Notes: generated by a model from the letters alone, not told the origin. Positions 52,222-62,259 are shown, counted from the first letter of the stretch. The stretch is 64,000 bases of DNA from a bacterium (GCA_024231905.1 JAAEQC010000041.1:62001-126000), one strand, 5' to 3'. Program-made: numbers and translations.

Positions 52222-54996
52222 ATGTCTCTGTCCCGCCGTGATTTCATCAAACAGGCGGCCGCCGTCAGTGCCGCCGGCGCCATCGGCATGAAAGTCCCCG
52301 CCTCGGCCCTCGCCGCCGCCGAGGAAGTCGAAAAGGGCTGGAAGTGGGACAAGTCCGTGTGCCGGTTCTGCGGCACCGGCTGCGGCATCATGCTCGCCAC
52401 CCGCGACGACCGGATCGTCGCCGTGAAAGGCGACCCGGCCGCTCCCGTGAATCGCGGACTGAACTGCATCAAGGGGTATTTCAACGCCAAGATCATGTAC
52501 GGGAAAGACCGCCTCACCCAGCCCCTGCTGCGGGTGAACGCGGCCGGCGAGTTCGACAAGAAGGGCAAGTTCAAGCCAATCTCGTGGGACCGGGCGTTCG
52601 ACGTCATGGCCGACCAGTTCAAGGCTGCCTACGGGGAACTCGGTCCCACGGGCATCGGTGTCTTCGGTTCGGGCCAGTACACGATCCACGAGGGCTACGC
52701 CATGGCCAAGTTGGTCAAAGGCGGCTTCCGGTCCAACAACATCGACCCCAATGCGCGCCACTGCATGGCCAGCGCGGTCGTGGGATTCATTCAGGCCTTC
52801 GGCATCGACGAGCCCTCCGGCAACTACGACGACATCGAGTACACGGATACCGCCGTCCTCTGGGGCGCCAACATGGCGGAGATGCACCCGATCCTCTGGT
52901 CTCGCATCACCGACCGCAAGCTCTCCAATCCGGACAGGGTCAAGCTCATCAACCTGACCACCTACACCAACCGCTGTTCGAATCTGGCCGACACCGAGAT
53001 CATCTTCAAACCACAGACCGACCTGGCCATCTGGAACTACATCCTGCACGAGATCGTCTACAACCACCCCGAGGCCATGGACCGGGACTTCATCGACAAG
53101 TACACGGTATTCGCCACCGGACCGTGCGATGTCGGTTACGGCATGCGCGGCGACCCGAACCACCCTAAGTACTCCGCCTCCGAGCGCGAGACCATGGCCA
53201 AGCAGGTGAGCAAGGTGCTCAGTGAGGCCGAAGGCCGGACCCTGGCCCACCTGGGCTACAAGGCCGGGGACACGCTGGAGAACAAGCGCGCAGCCGGCGC
53301 CATCAAGCACTGGATCATCGAGTTCGAGGACTTCAAGAAAGGCCTCGAGCCCTACACCCTCGACTTCGTGGCCGAACTGGCCAAGGGCGATCCCGACGAG
53401 AGCCTCGACGACTTCAAAGTCAAGCTCCAGCAGCTGGCCGACCTCTATCTCGAGCAGGGTCGCAAGGTCGTCTCCTACTGGACCATGGGCATGAATCAGC
53501 ACACCCGCGGCAGCTGGGTGAACGAGCTGGCCTACTCCGTCCACCTGCTGCTGGGCAAACAGGCCCAACCGGGCAACGGCGCCTTTAGCCTGACCGGACA
53601 GCCCAGCGCCTGCGGAACGGCCCGCGAAGTGGGCACCTTCGCCCACCGATTGCCCGCTGACATGGTCGTGGCCAACGGCAAGCATCGCGAGATGAGCGAG
53701 AAGCTGTGGAAACTCCCGGCCAAGACCCTCAACGGCAAACCGGGCTCCCACTACACGAAGCTCCTGCGGGACATGGAGGACGGCAAGATCAAGTGGGCCT
53801 GGGTGCAGGTGTGCAATCCCTGGCAGAACACGGCCAACGCCAACCACTGGATCAAGGCAGCCCGGGAGATGGACAACTTCATCGTCGTCTCCGACTGCTA
53901 CCCGACCGTGTCGGCCAAGGTGGCGGACCTGATCCTGCCCAGCGCCATGATCTTCGAGAAGTGGGGTGCCTACGGCAACGCGGAGCGACGTACCCAGCAC
54001 TGGAAGCAGCAGGTAACGCCGGTCGGCGACGCCATGCCCGACATCTGGCAGGCCTTCGAGTTCGCCAAACGGATCAAGTTGAGCGAGGTGTGGGGCGCCA
54101 AGAAGATAACGCCGGAACTCACCCTGCCCGACGTGCTCGCGGATGCCCGAGCCATGGGCTACAAGGACGACGACTCGCTCTTCGACGTGCTGTTCAACAA
54201 CGAAGAAGCTCGGTCCTACGTCTGGCCCGACCCGGTGGGCGCAGACACGCTGAACACCCTCGCCGAGGGCGACGGCCGCCGGGTCGCCGGCTTCGAGGGC
54301 TACGGCTACTTCGTCCACAAGTACCTCTGGGAGGAGTACCGCAAGTTCGGCGTCGACCACATGCACGACCTGGCCGACTTCGACACCTACCACGAAGTGC
54401 GCGGCATGAAATGGCCGGTCATCGACGGCAAGGAGACCGAGTGGCGCTTCAACGCCGAGTACGACCCCTACGTGGGCCGCAAGGCGGCGGGCCAGAAGTT
54501 CGCTTTCTACGGCCCGGCGCTCAAGGCCATGCCGGCCGGCGACCTCGCCGGTCCCAAGGCGGGCGACAAGGTCAAGCTGGACAACAAGGCCAAGATATTC
54601 TTCCGGCCATACATGGATCCGCCGGAGATGCCCGACGCCGAATACCCGCTCTGGCTATGCACCGGGCGCGTCCTCGAGCACTGGCACACGGGCACCATGA
54701 CCATGCGTGTGCCCGAACTGCACCGAGCCGTCCCCGAGGCCGTCTGCTACATGAATCCGGGTGACGCGACGGCCAAGGGTCTCCAGGACGCGGACACGGT
54801 CTGGATCGAGAGCCGTCGCGGGCGGGTCAAGGCGCGCATCGAACTGCGGGGTCGCAACACAATGCCCGGCGGTACGGTCTTCGTACCCTTCTTCGACGAG
54901 CGTGTGCTCATCAACAAGGTATGCCTGGACGCCACCTGCCCCATCTCGAAAGAGACGGACTTCAAGAAGTGCGCCGTCAAGGTCTACCCGGCCTAG
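52222..54996 (+). CDS. napA: NapA, catalytic subunit of periplasmic nitrate reductase
   Basis: 924 residues, of the longer epsilonproteobacterial-type NapA size. TAT signal [10 protein letters not shown]. [4Fe-4S] ligands Cys47, Cys50, Cys54 and Cys82 (CRFCGTGC...NCIKGY). Molybdenum ligand Cys181 in [13 protein letters not shown]. The bis-MGD-binding C-terminal part includes [20 protein letters not shown]. It reduces nitrate to nitrite in the periplasm. First gene of napAGHBFD, with moco genes downstream. Confidence 0.95.
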   Translation: MSLSRRDFIKQAAAVSAAGAIGMKVPASALAAAEEVEKGWKWDKSVCRFCGTGCGIMLATRDDRIVAVKGDPAAPVNRGLNCIKGYFNAKIMYGKDRLTQPLLRVNAAGEFDKKGKFKPISWDRAFDVMADQFKAAYGELGPTGIGVFGSGQYTIHEGYAMAKLVKGGFRSNNIDPNARHCMASAVVGFIQAFGIDEPSGNYDDIEYTDTAVLWGANMAEMHPILWSRITDRKLSNPDRVKLINLTTYTNRCSNLADTEIIFKPQTDLAIWNYILHEIVYNHPEAMDRDFIDKYTVFATGPCDVGYGMRGDPNHPKYSASERETMAKQVSKVLSEAEGRTLAHLGYKAGDTLENKRAAGAIKHWIIEFEDFKKGLEPYTLDFVAELAKGDPDESLDDFKVKLQQLADLYLEQGRKVVSYWTMGMNQHTRGSWVNELAYSVHLLLGKQAQPGNGAFSLTGQPSACGTAREVGTFAHRLPADMVVANGKHREMSEKLWKLPAKTLNGKPGSHYTKLLRDMEDGKIKWAWVQVCNPWQNTANANHWIKAAREMDNFIVVSDCYPTVSAKVADLILPSAMIFEKWGAYGNAERRTQHWKQQVTPVGDAMPDIWQAFEFAKRIKLSEVWGAKKITPELTLPDVLADARAMGYKDDDSLFDVLFNNEEARSYVWPDPVGADTLNTLAEGDGRRVAGFEGYGYFVHKYLWEEYRKFGVDHMHDLADFDTYHEVRGMKWPVIDGKETEWRFNAEYDPYVGRKAAGQKFAFYGPALKAMPAGDLAGPKAGDKVKLDNKAKIFFRPYMDPPEMPDAEYPLWLCTGRVLEHWHTGTMTMRVPELHRAVPEAVCYMNPGDATAKGLQDADTVWIESRRGRVKARIELRGRNTMPGGTVFVPFFDERVLINKVCLDATCPISKETDFKKCAVKVYPA

Positions 54997-55005
54997 GGAC
55001 GCGTC

Positions 55006-55800
55006 GTGAAGGATAAGCACGACACCCGACGGCGCGATTTCCTGGCGCTTCTGGCACGCGGCGCGGCGGCGGCGGCCGTGGGCGGCGTGGTATGGGGGCA
55101 TGCGGTCGAATCCGGAAGCCGCGCCCCCCTCGTGCTGCGTCCGCCGGGCGCCCTGGCCGAACCGGACTTCCTGGGCAAATGCATCCGGTGCGGGCTCTGC
55201 GTCGGCGCCTGTCCCTACGACACCCTATCCCTGGCTGTCCCGGGCGCCGCTGCCCCGGTAGGCACGCCCTCCATGACCCCGCGCGAGATTCCCTGCTACC
55301 TCTGCCAGGACATCCCCTGCGCCGTAGAGTGCCCCACGGGCGCCCTCGACCTGTCTGCCCTGACGAAGGATGACGGCACGGGCCTCGACGTGAACCGGAC
55401 ACGGATCGGCCTGGCGGTCGTGGACCGGGAGAACTGCATCGCCTTCTGGGGCCTGCGTTGCGACGCGTGTTACCGGACATGTCCCCTGATCGACAAGGCC
55501 ATCACCATCGAGCATTCGCGGAACGAGCGGACCGGCCGCCACGCCATGCTCGCACCCCGGGTGCATGCCGAGCACTGCACGGGCTGTGGTCTCTGCGAAC
55601 GCGCTTGCGTGGTGGAGAAGGCCGCCATTTTCGTGTTGCCCCACGACGTGGCCCAGGGTGCCGTGGGAAACGATTACATCCGGGGCTGGGAATCCGGCGA
55701 CGAGAATCGCCTGGACTCGCCGGCGCCACCCGCCGAGCAGGACGACCCGTCCGGGGGCGCCCTCGACTACCTCAACGATGGGGAGCTGGACGGTGGCTAG
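55006..55800 (+). CDS. napG: NapG, periplasmic Fe-S ferredoxin-type subunit
   Basis: 264 residues, GTG start. TAT-type signal DTRRRDFLALLARGAAAAAV. Four [4Fe-4S] motifs: CIRCGLCVGACP, CYLCQDIPCAVECP, CDACYRTCP with a separate Cys, and CTGCGLCERACV. With NapH it takes electrons from menaquinol and passes them towards NapB/NapA. Overlaps napH by 8 bp. Confidence 0.93.
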   Translation: MKDKHDTRRRDFLALLARGAAAAAVGGVVWGHAVESGSRAPLVLRPPGALAEPDFLGKCIRCGLCVGACPYDTLSLAVPGAAAPVGTPSMTPREIPCYLCQDIPCAVECPTGALDLSALTKDDGTGLDVNRTRIGLAVVDRENCIAFWGLRCDACYRTCPLIDKAITIEHSRNERTGRHAMLAPRVHAEHCTGCGLCERACVVEKAAIFVLPHDVAQGAVGNDYIRGWESGDENRLDSPAPPAEQDDPSGGALDYLNDGELDGG

Positions 55801-56623
55801 CCGGCTGCGCGATCTGCGGTACCTGCTGCCCCGCCGCCTGGTCCAGGCAGGCGTGCTGGTGCTGCTGGCCGGCGGCAACCTCTGGGGCTGGCGCGTGGTC
55901 CAGGGCAACCTGAGCCATTCGAGGCTGCTGGATTCGGTGCCCCTGGCCGATCCCTTCGCCGTTCTGCAACTCCTGGCGGCGGGCGGTATGCTGACCGTCG
56001 ACGCCCTCCTGGGCGGGGCCCTCGTCCTGGTCTTCTACGCTCTGGTGGGAGGCCGGACGTTCTGCTCCTGGGTGTGTCCCATGAATCCCGTCACCGACCT
56101 GGCCAATCGAATCGGCCGCAACCGCAGCGTGGCCCGGGCCCGCGGCACCGTGCGCATGGGCCGCGGCACCCGGTACGGGGTGCTCGGTCTGGCCCTGGTG
56201 CTTTCGGCCATCCTGGGCGTGCCGGCCTTCGAGACGGTCAGTCCCATCGGCCTGCTGCAGCGGGGACTCGTCTTCGGCGCCGGGGGCGCCTGGTTCGCCG
56301 TGGCGGCGGTCTTCCTGTTCGATCTGCTGGTCCACGCCAACGGATTCTGCGGCCACCTGTGCCCCCTGGGCGCCTTCTACGCCGCCGTTTCCCGATTCAG
56401 TCTCATCCGCGTTCGCCACGACCACGTGAAATGCACCCGGTGCAACGATTGTCTGTGTGTCTGTCCCGAGCCCCAGATCCTGGAGCTGGTGGGACAGGCC
56501 TCCGGTTCCGTCCTCGACGGCGTCTGCACCAACTGCGGCCGCTGTCTCGAGGTTTGCCACGACGATGCCCTGCGCTTCGCCCGGCGGGATGCCGCTCTGT
56601 CCCTCGATTCGGGAGGTTCGTAA
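55793..56623 (+). CDS. napH: NapH, membrane quinol-dehydrogenase subunit
   Basis: 276 residues, GTG start inside the end of napG. Four membrane helices with the two CxxxCP motifs CSWVCPMNP and CGHLCPLGA, then two [4Fe-4S] motifs in the cytoplasmic tail (CTRCNDCLCVCP, CTNCGRCLEVCH). The expected quinol-oxidising partner of NapG. Adjacent to napB, overlapping by one base. Confidence 0.93.
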   Translation: MASRLRDLRYLLPRRLVQAGVLVLLAGGNLWGWRVVQGNLSHSRLLDSVPLADPFAVLQLLAAGGMLTVDALLGGALVLVFYALVGGRTFCSWVCPMNPVTDLANRIGRNRSVARARGTVRMGRGTRYGVLGLALVLSAILGVPAFETVSPIGLLQRGLVFGAGGAWFAVAAVFLFDLLVHANGFCGHLCPLGAFYAAVSRFSLIRVRHDHVKCTRCNDCLCVCPEPQILELVGQASGSVLDGVCTNCGRCLEVCHDDALRFARRDAALSLDSGGS

Positions 56624-57189
56624 TGTCCAGAACCGTTCTCTACCTCATGCTGTCGATCCTGGCGCTGGCCTGCTGCGCCGTCCTGGCCGGATGCGCGGCC
56701 AAGGAGGCGCCCGTCGCCGACGCGCCGCCACCCGCCCCGGCTATGGAAGTCGCCGACGACGACCTGAGCTACCGCAACGAGCCCCTGCTGGCGGACTCGG
56801 CCACTCCGGGCGGCGCGATCACCGCCGGCGACCCCGGCGACAACGTCCCGCCGACCCGTTCCTTCGAGAACGCGCCGCCGGTCATCCCCCACAACACCGA
56901 CGGCTATTTTCCCATCACCGCCGACGACAACATGTGTCTCGAGTGCCACGCGCCGGAGAACGCCGAGGACGCCGAAGCCACCTCCGTGCCGGCCAGTCAC
57001 CTGTACGACATCCGGCGCGATACCCAGCTCACGACGGTGAATCCGGCCAATTTCGCCTGCAACCTGTGCCATGCTCCCCAGACGGACGTGGACGGACTGG
57101 TCGACAACACCTTCGAACCGCACTACCGTTCGGAGGAGTCGAAGAAGTCGTCGAGCCTGCTGGACATTCTCGACGAGGGCGTGGAGTAG
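56623..57189 (+). CDS. napB: NapB, diheme cytochrome c subunit
   Basis: 188 residues. Two heme sites, CLECH (Cys105) and CNLCH (Cys146), flanked by the family words NTDGYFPITADDNMC and FACNLCHAPQTDV. A lipobox-like LAGC (Cys24) suggests membrane anchoring, unlike soluble NapB, and about 60 residues of acidic linker separate it from the heme domain. Carries electrons to NapA. Confidence 0.93.
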   Translation: MSRTVLYLMLSILALACCAVLAGCAAKEAPVADAPPPAPAMEVADDDLSYRNEPLLADSATPGGAITAGDPGDNVPPTRSFENAPPVIPHNTDGYFPITADDNMCLECHAPENAEDAEATSVPASHLYDIRRDTQLTTVNPANFACNLCHAPQTDVDGLVDNTFEPHYRSEESKKSSSLLDILDEGVE

Positions 57190-57199
57190 CGAAGTGGGC

Positions 57200-57508
57200 A
57201 TGTCGCGAAGGGATCTGCTGCGCGGACTGACCAGCGCGTCCTACTGGGACGAGCGTCGCGCGGCGTCGCGCCTTCCCGCCGGACAGGACATCCTCCTGGA
57301 CCCGGCGGAGTGCGTCGCCTGGGGCCGCGGCCTCTGCGACCGCTGCGAGAAGGCCTGTCCCGAGCAGGCCATCGTATTCGTCGGCATGATGAACCCGCGG
57401 ATCTACCACCAGCGATGCACTCTGTGCGGCGACTGCGGCCCCGTCTGCCCCACCGACGCCATCGTGCTCAGGCCGCGCCCGCGGGCCGGGAAAGAGGAAG
57501 CGTTGTGA
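57200..57508 (+). CDS. napF: NapF-like ferredoxin (short form)
   Basis: 102 residues from ATG at 57200. Starts MSRRDLLRGLTS, a TAT-like twin-Arg sequence without a long hydrophobic core. It has two clusters rather than the usual three to four: CVAWGRGLCDRCEKACP (an uncommon spacing) and CTLCGDCGPVCP. In known systems cytoplasmic NapF helps NapA maturation. Overlaps napD by GTGA. Confidence 0.8.
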   Translation: MSRRDLLRGLTSASYWDERRAASRLPAGQDILLDPAECVAWGRGLCDRCEKACPEQAIVFVGMMNPRIYHQRCTLCGDCGPVCPTDAIVLRPRPRAGKEEAL

Positions 57509-57756
57509 ACATCTCGAGCATCGTGGTCAAGACCCACCCCGATCGCCTGGCCCAGGTGATGGAAGGTTTGCGGGAAATCGAGACCTGCGACATCCATTTC
57601 AGCGACGAACAAGGACGCATCGTCGTCACGGTCGAGGGCACGGACGACGCGGACGAGACCGCCAAGCTGAAGCGGATCCAGGCCTTGCCCGGCGTGGCGA
57701 GCGCTGATTTTTCCTACACCTACAACGACCACGAGGCGCATGCGACCGAGGAATGA
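57505..57756 (+). CDS. napD: NapD, NapA-specific TAT chaperone
   Basis: 83 residues, GTG start at 57505. Ferredoxin-like fold: MNISSIVVKTHPDRLAQVME, DEQGRIVVTVEGTDDADE, ending ADFSYTYNDHEA, the typical NapD close. Binds the NapA signal peptide before export. Confidence 0.88.
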   Translation: MNISSIVVKTHPDRLAQVMEGLREIETCDIHFSDEQGRIVVTVEGTDDADETAKLKRIQALPGVASADFSYTYNDHEAHATEE

Positions 57757-57847
57757 GACCCGATCGGGAACCCGAGCCCTCCAGTCCGGGTTCAGGCCGA
57801 TCATCCGGACCAGAGCGACCGTCATTGCAGGCTTCGAGGAGGCCCCC

Positions 57848-58558
57848 ATGAGCTACCGGAAGACTCTCACCCTGGCCCTGGCCCTCGCAGTCATCATCGG
57901 GGCCGGCGCCGCCATCGCGGACGAATGTGCCACTTGCCACGGGCAACCCGAGTTCAAGGTGAAACACAAGGGCCTGTACGACTACTTTCTCGACTACGAG
58001 AACTCCGTCCACGGTGTGGCCGAACTGGAGTGCGCCGCCTGCCACGGCGGCGACGACGGGACCACCGATTTCGAACAGGCTCATGACGGCGTCCTGGATC
58101 CGGTCCGCTATGATCGGATACCGGCGACCTGCGGGGCCTGCCACGGCGAACAGTACGAGGCCTTCATCACGAGCGACCACTACAGCATGCTCGAGGTCGA
58201 CGGAACGGCCCCCAACTGCGTCACCTGCCACGGCGCCATGGACATGGACTTCATCTTCGCGACCCGCGTGAAGAGCACCTGCGCGTTCTGCCACAATCAC
58301 GAATCGGGAGTCCTGCCGGGCGTGCCGGACCAGGCCGAGTTCATCCTGGGCAAGATCAACGTGATGAAGGGGTACCGGAGCTTCGTGAACACGAACCTCG
58401 CCGAAAAGGACCGGGCCGCGGGACTCGAGGAACGCTACGCGGCCCTGACGGCCAAGTGGCACCGTTTCGACCTGGAGGCCATGGTGGACGAGACCAAGGA
58501 ACTGCTGGGGGACTACCGCCAGGCCAAGGCCGACGCCGTCCGGGACAAACGCAAGTAG
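57848..58558 (+). CDS. periplasmic pentaheme cytochrome c
   Basis: 236 residues. Signal peptide ALALAVIIGAGAAIADE. Five CxxCH sites: CATCH, CAACH, CGACH, CVTCH and CAFCH, with extra His (for example SVHG, SDHYS, KHKG) as sixth ligands. It resembles c3/c7-type multiheme carriers rather than NapC, as there is no membrane anchor beyond the signal. C-terminal charged helix. Follows napD by 91 bp; an electron carrier for nap or an associated donor is likely. Confidence 0.85.
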   Translation: MSYRKTLTLALALAVIIGAGAAIADECATCHGQPEFKVKHKGLYDYFLDYENSVHGVAELECAACHGGDDGTTDFEQAHDGVLDPVRYDRIPATCGACHGEQYEAFITSDHYSMLEVDGTAPNCVTCHGAMDMDFIFATRVKSTCAFCHNHESGVLPGVPDQAEFILGKINVMKGYRSFVNTNLAEKDRAAGLEERYAALTAKWHRFDLEAMVDETKELLGDYRQAKADAVRDKRK

Positions 58559-58578
58559 ACACTTCTGGTTAGTACGCA

Positions 58579-58614
58579 AGAAGCCCCGGTCCTCCACGGA
58601 GATCCGGGGCTTCT
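58579..58614. terminator. shared terminator between convergent respiratory operons
   Basis: Perfect 11-bp arms AGAAGCCCCGG (58579-58589) and CCGGGGCTTCT (58604-58614). Stop sites of the pentaheme gene and of the NrfD-type gene lie 20 bp away on either side. Confidence 0.8.
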
Positions 58615-58635
58615 GCTGTCGGGGACGGACGCCGG

Positions 58636-59859
58636 TCAGTTGTTCTTCGCCACCGCGCCGGTCTCGATATCCACCGCGTGCTTGATCAGCACGGTCATCA
58701 CGAATAGGCCGAGCCCCCAGATCCCGGCGCTCACCACCACCTCATTGGCCGACGGCAGGTACTCCACGATCTCCCCCAGCGGCGTGGGAATGAAGCCGGG
58801 GAAGACGAGTCCCATGCCCTTCTCGATCCAGATGGCGACGATGAGCATGGCCAGCGGCAGGTTGCGCACCACCAGTCCGCGCTGTTCGAAACGCCGCGAG
58901 ACCAGGGCCAGCAGGGCCAGGACGTTGAGGGAGATCGAGGTCCAGATCCAGGGCACGAGGGCGTCGTGTCCATGGAGGCCGAAAAAGAGATAGCGGGCGC
59001 TGGCCACGTGGGCGCTGGCGGCATAGAACTCGGTGAAGATCTCGCTGATCAGCAGGAAGATGTTGATCAGCCCCGCGATCAACACCACTTGCCGCAGGAA
59101 AGTGATCAGCCGGTCGCCCATGGGGAAGCGGGTCCAGCCCCGGACGATCTCCAGCACCAGGACGATGAACGCCGGGCCGGCACAGAAAGCGCTGGCGATG
59201 AAACGCGGCGCCAGGATGGCGGCGTTCCAGAAGGGTCGTCCGGCCAGTCCCGTGTAGAGGAAGGCGGTCACGGTGTGGATGCTGATGGCCCAGACGATGG
59301 AGATGTAGACGAAGGGCAGGTACAGCCACTTGGCGGGCTCCTCGCCGCGGTACCGCTTGTAGAGCAGATAACCGGGGACATGGAGGTTCAGCAGCAGGTA
59401 GCCGTTGAGCACGAGCACGTCCCAGGCCAGCATGGAGACCGGGAAGTTGAATTTGCCGAAGGGCGGGATCATATGCCACATGCGGTCCGGACGACCCAGG
59501 TCCGCCATGACGAAGAGTAGGCACATGAGGATGGCCCCGATGGCCACCATCTCCCCCAGCAGCACGCCGCCCTTGACCGCCTTGTCGTGGTACAGGTAGC
59601 CGGGTATGACCATCATGACCGCAGCGGCCGCGACTCCCACCAGGAAGGTGAAGTTGGCGATGTAGAGTCCCCAGGAAACCTGGTCGGTCATGCCCGTCAC
59701 GCCGAGTCCGAGGACCGCCTGGCGATAGTAGGCTGCAGCGCCCGCCGCCATCAGGAGGACCAGGAAGGACAGCCAGGCGTAGTAGCGGGGGCCCCCCGTG
59801 AACATGCCGCGCACGGACTTGATCACGAAGCCGAAGTAGCTCACGTAGGTCGCGGCCAT
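58636..59859 (-). CDS. NrfD/DsrP-family membrane quinol-interacting subunit
   Basis: 407 residues, about ten membrane helices, for example WGLYIANFTFLVGVAAAAVM and HTVTAFLYTGLAGRPFWNAA. The pattern GDRLITFLRQV and MVDIGRPDR-like ADLGRPDRMWH fits the PsrC/NrfD superfamily, nearest to DsrP/HmeB proteins. It exchanges electrons between quinone and the Fe-S subunit encoded just upstream (27-bp gap). Last gene of a leftward operon cyt-FeS-NrfD. Confidence 0.85.
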   Translation of the reverse strand: MAATYVSYFGFVIKSVRGMFTGGPRYYAWLSFLVLLMAAGAAAYYRQAVLGLGVTGMTDQVSWGLYIANFTFLVGVAAAAVMMVIPGYLYHDKAVKGGVLLGEMVAIGAILMCLLFVMADLGRPDRMWHMIPPFGKFNFPVSMLAWDVLVLNGYLLLNLHVPGYLLYKRYRGEEPAKWLYLPFVYISIVWAISIHTVTAFLYTGLAGRPFWNAAILAPRFIASAFCAGPAFIVLVLEIVRGWTRFPMGDRLITFLRQVVLIAGLINIFLLISEIFTEFYAASAHVASARYLFFGLHGHDALVPWIWTSISLNVLALLALVSRRFEQRGLVVRNLPLAMLIVAIWIEKGMGLVFPGFIPTPLGEIVEYLPSANEVVVSAGIWGLGLFVMTVLIKHAVDIETGAVAKNN

Positions 59860-59886
59860 GGGCCCTCCACCGCCGGGCTGGGCGGA

Positions 59887-60810
59887 TCAGTCGAAGAAAT
59901 AGTAGAAGCTGGGATCGGTCCCCACTTCTTCCTTCAGGATGTAGATGCGCTTGTGGTCGATGATCCTGCGGATCACGCTGTCCTTGTCGAGCAGGTTGCC
60001 GAACTTGCGGCTACCGGTGGGACAGATGTCGTGGCAGGCCGGATTCAGACCTTTCCGGACCCGGTTGATACAGAAGGTGCACTTCTCCATGACGCCCTTG
60101 TACCGCGGCCGGTTGCCCAGGTAGTGGGTGTCGGGATTGATCTCGTCGGCCGGCAGACGAGGCTCGATCCAGTTGAACTTGCGGGCCCAGTAGGGGCATG
60201 CGGCGGCGCAGTAGCGGCACCCGATGCACCAGTTGTAGTCAACGACGACGATACCGTCGGGCTCCTGCCAGGTCGCCTCCACGGGACAGGCCTTCACGCA
60301 GGGCGCGGCGTTGCAGTGGTGGCACTGCACGGGCATGTAGTACTTGTCCTCGGCCGGCACCTCGTGGTCGTAGTCGTGGACGGCCTTCTCCAGGTCGAGG
60401 GAGCCTTTCTCCATCTCGAGGACGCGGATGTACTCGACCTGGTCCCCCCGCTCCTCGCGACCCCGGTGCTGGTTGTTCTCCTGGACGCAGGCGTGGACGC
60501 AGCGGCGGCAGCCGATGCACTTGGAGAGATTGAGGGCGTAGGCGAACTTAACGCCCGGCGTGGGGCCGTCGGCCACGACGGTGAAGTCGTCGCGTTCGTA
60601 CTTGTCGTTGTAGTCCTGTTCGAGCCGCTGCAGGGTGCGCCGTTTCTCGTCGTCGCTCATCTGATGGAAGTGCTTCTGGAGAAAGGCGTCGAGATCGAAA
60701 GCCTCGGCGTCGGCGGGCGCGGTGACTGCGCCGGCGGTGAGTGCCGTCAGGAGCTTCAGGAATCCGCGGCGCTTCACGTCGCCGGGCCGTATGCGGGATC
60801 CGCCGCTCAA
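59887..60810 (-). CDS. periplasmic 4Fe-4S dicluster-type subunit (DsrO-like)
   Basis: 307 residues. TTG start at 60810 chosen: it has GGAGGAGG directly upstream and overlaps the cytochrome stop as TTGA; the internal GTG at 60777 lacks a ribosome site. TAT signal KRRGFLKLLTALTAGA. Four clusters of the DsrO/HybA/PsrB type: CIGCRRCVHACV, CHHCNAAPCVKACP, CIGCRYCAAACP and CTFCINRVRKGLNPACHDICP. Links the tetraheme cytochrome to the NrfD subunit. Confidence 0.88.
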   Translation of the reverse strand: MSGGSRIRPGDVKRRGFLKLLTALTAGAVTAPADAEAFDLDAFLQKHFHQMSDDEKRRTLQRLEQDYNDKYERDDFTVVADGPTPGVKFAYALNLSKCIGCRRCVHACVQENNQHRGREERGDQVEYIRVLEMEKGSLDLEKAVHDYDHEVPAEDKYYMPVQCHHCNAAPCVKACPVEATWQEPDGIVVVDYNWCIGCRYCAAACPYWARKFNWIEPRLPADEINPDTHYLGNRPRYKGVMEKCTFCINRVRKGLNPACHDICPTGSRKFGNLLDKDSVIRRIIDHKRIYILKEEVGTDPSFYYFFD

Positions 60811-61562
60811 TGCTCCTCCTCCGTGGCGTGGCCCGCCGTGTCGCCGGTCCGGCGCTCCCCGGGACCGTCGACCCGCGTGATGGGACCGGCCAGGGGCGTC
60901 AAGGAGGGGAAGGCCGGATCGTGGGGCGTGTGGCACTCCACACAGAGCTTGCGGAACGATTCCCCACCGGCATCGCGCGCCAGATCCCAGTAGCCGGTGG
61001 TCGTGCCGTGGATGCCGCGTTCCCAGTCGCGCAGTTCCGGTCCGTGGCATTCCCCGCACAGGAGCTGGCTCTGGTTGAAGGTCAGGAGATCACCGTTGAG
61101 CTTGACCAGCTTGTCGCGGTCGTCCGTGTTGTGGCAGTCGAGACACCAGAGATTGCCGCCGCCGTGGACCAGGGTCCAGACCGAGTCCGCCGCGGTCAGG
61201 TCGTTCTCCTGCATGTAGTCCGTGATGGACAGTCGGACGCCGATCCGCTGCATGTTGTCACCGGCCAGATCGCCCGCCCCCGCGTCCAGCAGGTCGACCA
61301 GAGCCACTCGGCGGCCGAAGGGGACCAGCTGCGTGACGCCGTCGTCGTCGGTCCATTCGAGAGGAATCTCGTGCTCTTCCTCGAGAATGCGCGGCGTGGG
61401 ATTCGTTTCCTGATCCGCATGGCAGTCCATGCAGGGGAAGTAGCCGTGGATGTCGGTCAGGACCTCGACCCGGTCGGCGACGGCCTGCCCGGACGCCGCG
61501 CCGGCCCCGAGTACGCAAGTACCCAGGATCAGGATCGGACGGACGAAACGAGAGAACGTCAA
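60807..61562 (-). CDS. periplasmic tetraheme cytochrome c
   Basis: 251 residues. Signal peptide ILILGTCVLGAGAASGQ. Four CxxCH sites: CMDCH, CLDCH, CGECH and CVECH. Acidic linker regions between the first and second (RILEEEHEIPLEWTDDDG). First gene of the operon; overlaps the Fe-S gene by 4 bp. Most like the cytochrome of DsrJOP/Hme-type complexes in context, though with four hemes rather than three. Likely donor or acceptor for periplasmic carriers. Confidence 0.85.
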   Translation of the reverse strand: MTFSRFVRPILILGTCVLGAGAASGQAVADRVEVLTDIHGYFPCMDCHADQETNPTPRILEEEHEIPLEWTDDDGVTQLVPFGRRVALVDLLDAGAGDLAGDNMQRIGVRLSITDYMQENDLTAADSVWTLVHGGGNLWCLDCHNTDDRDKLVKLNGDLLTFNQSQLLCGECHGPELRDWERGIHGTTTGYWDLARDAGGESFRKLCVECHTPHDPAFPSLTPLAGPITRVDGPGERRTGDTAGHATEEEH

Positions 61563-61740
61563 CGGGTTCTGCTTTCTCCACGGGAGAGGCTGTCGGAAGC
61601 GTCTGCGCGATCATAAGCACTTGCGGTCATGCACTCAACTTAAATCAGATCTGTTTGTCGGGTTTTCGACCCCGAATTCATGTTACTATGCCGGCAACAT
61701 CGTACGGATCGGGAATCGGGATTCCGAAGGAGCGCCGTTC

Positions 61741-62259
61741 ATGACATCCCAGGTTCCCGCGATCGCCGTCGTCGCCCGGTCGGGCACAGGCAAGACGACC
61801 CTGGTCGAAAAGGTGATCCGCGAGTTGCGGGCCCGGGGACGCCGCGTTGGCGCCATCAAGCATGACGCCCATGACTTCGAGATCGACCGGCCCGGCAAGG
61901 ACAGCGCACGCTTCACGGCCGCCGGCGCCGAAGTGACGGTCATCGCCTCGGACGCCAAGGTGGCCATGATCCGGATCACCGCCGACCCCGTAGAATTGGA
62001 CAGAATGCTCTCCGAGTGGTTTCTTGGCATGGACGTGGTCATCGTCGAGGGCTACAAGACTTCGGACCTGCCGAAGCTCGAAGTCCACCGGCCCGAACTG
62101 GGTCGGCCACTGCTGACGCGGGGCGACGCTTACGACGACCACCTGCTGGCCGTAGCCAGCACGGGCCCGGTGGAGGTGGACGTTCCCGTCCTCGACGCGA
62201 ACGACCCGGCCTGCGTGGCCGGTTTCCTGGAAAGGGAGGTGCTCGGCACCCACGACTGA
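61741..62259 (+). CDS. mobB: MobB, molybdopterin-guanine dinucleotide biosynthesis GTP-binding protein
   Basis: 172 residues. P-loop RSGTGKTTLVEKVI (residues 13-26), IKHDAHDFEIDRPGKDSARF and VVIVEGYKTSDLPKLEVHR are the MobB motifs. Helps MobA attach GMP to molybdopterin. Shares a 178-bp divergent promoter region with the tetraheme cytochrome gene; TACTAT at 61684-61689 is a possible -10. Confidence 0.92.
   Translation: MTSQVPAIAVVARSGTGKTTLVEKVIRELRARGRRVGAIKHDAHDFEIDRPGKDSARFTAAGAEVTVIASDAKVAMIRITADPVELDRMLSEWFLGMDVVIVEGYKTSDLPKLEVHRPELGRPLLTRGDAYDDHLLAVASTGPVEVDVPVLDANDPACVAGFLEREVLGTHD

Noticed and set aside
52117-54393. 758-codon minus-strand frame over napA
   Set aside because: Shadow frame; napA is certain from its cofactor ligands.
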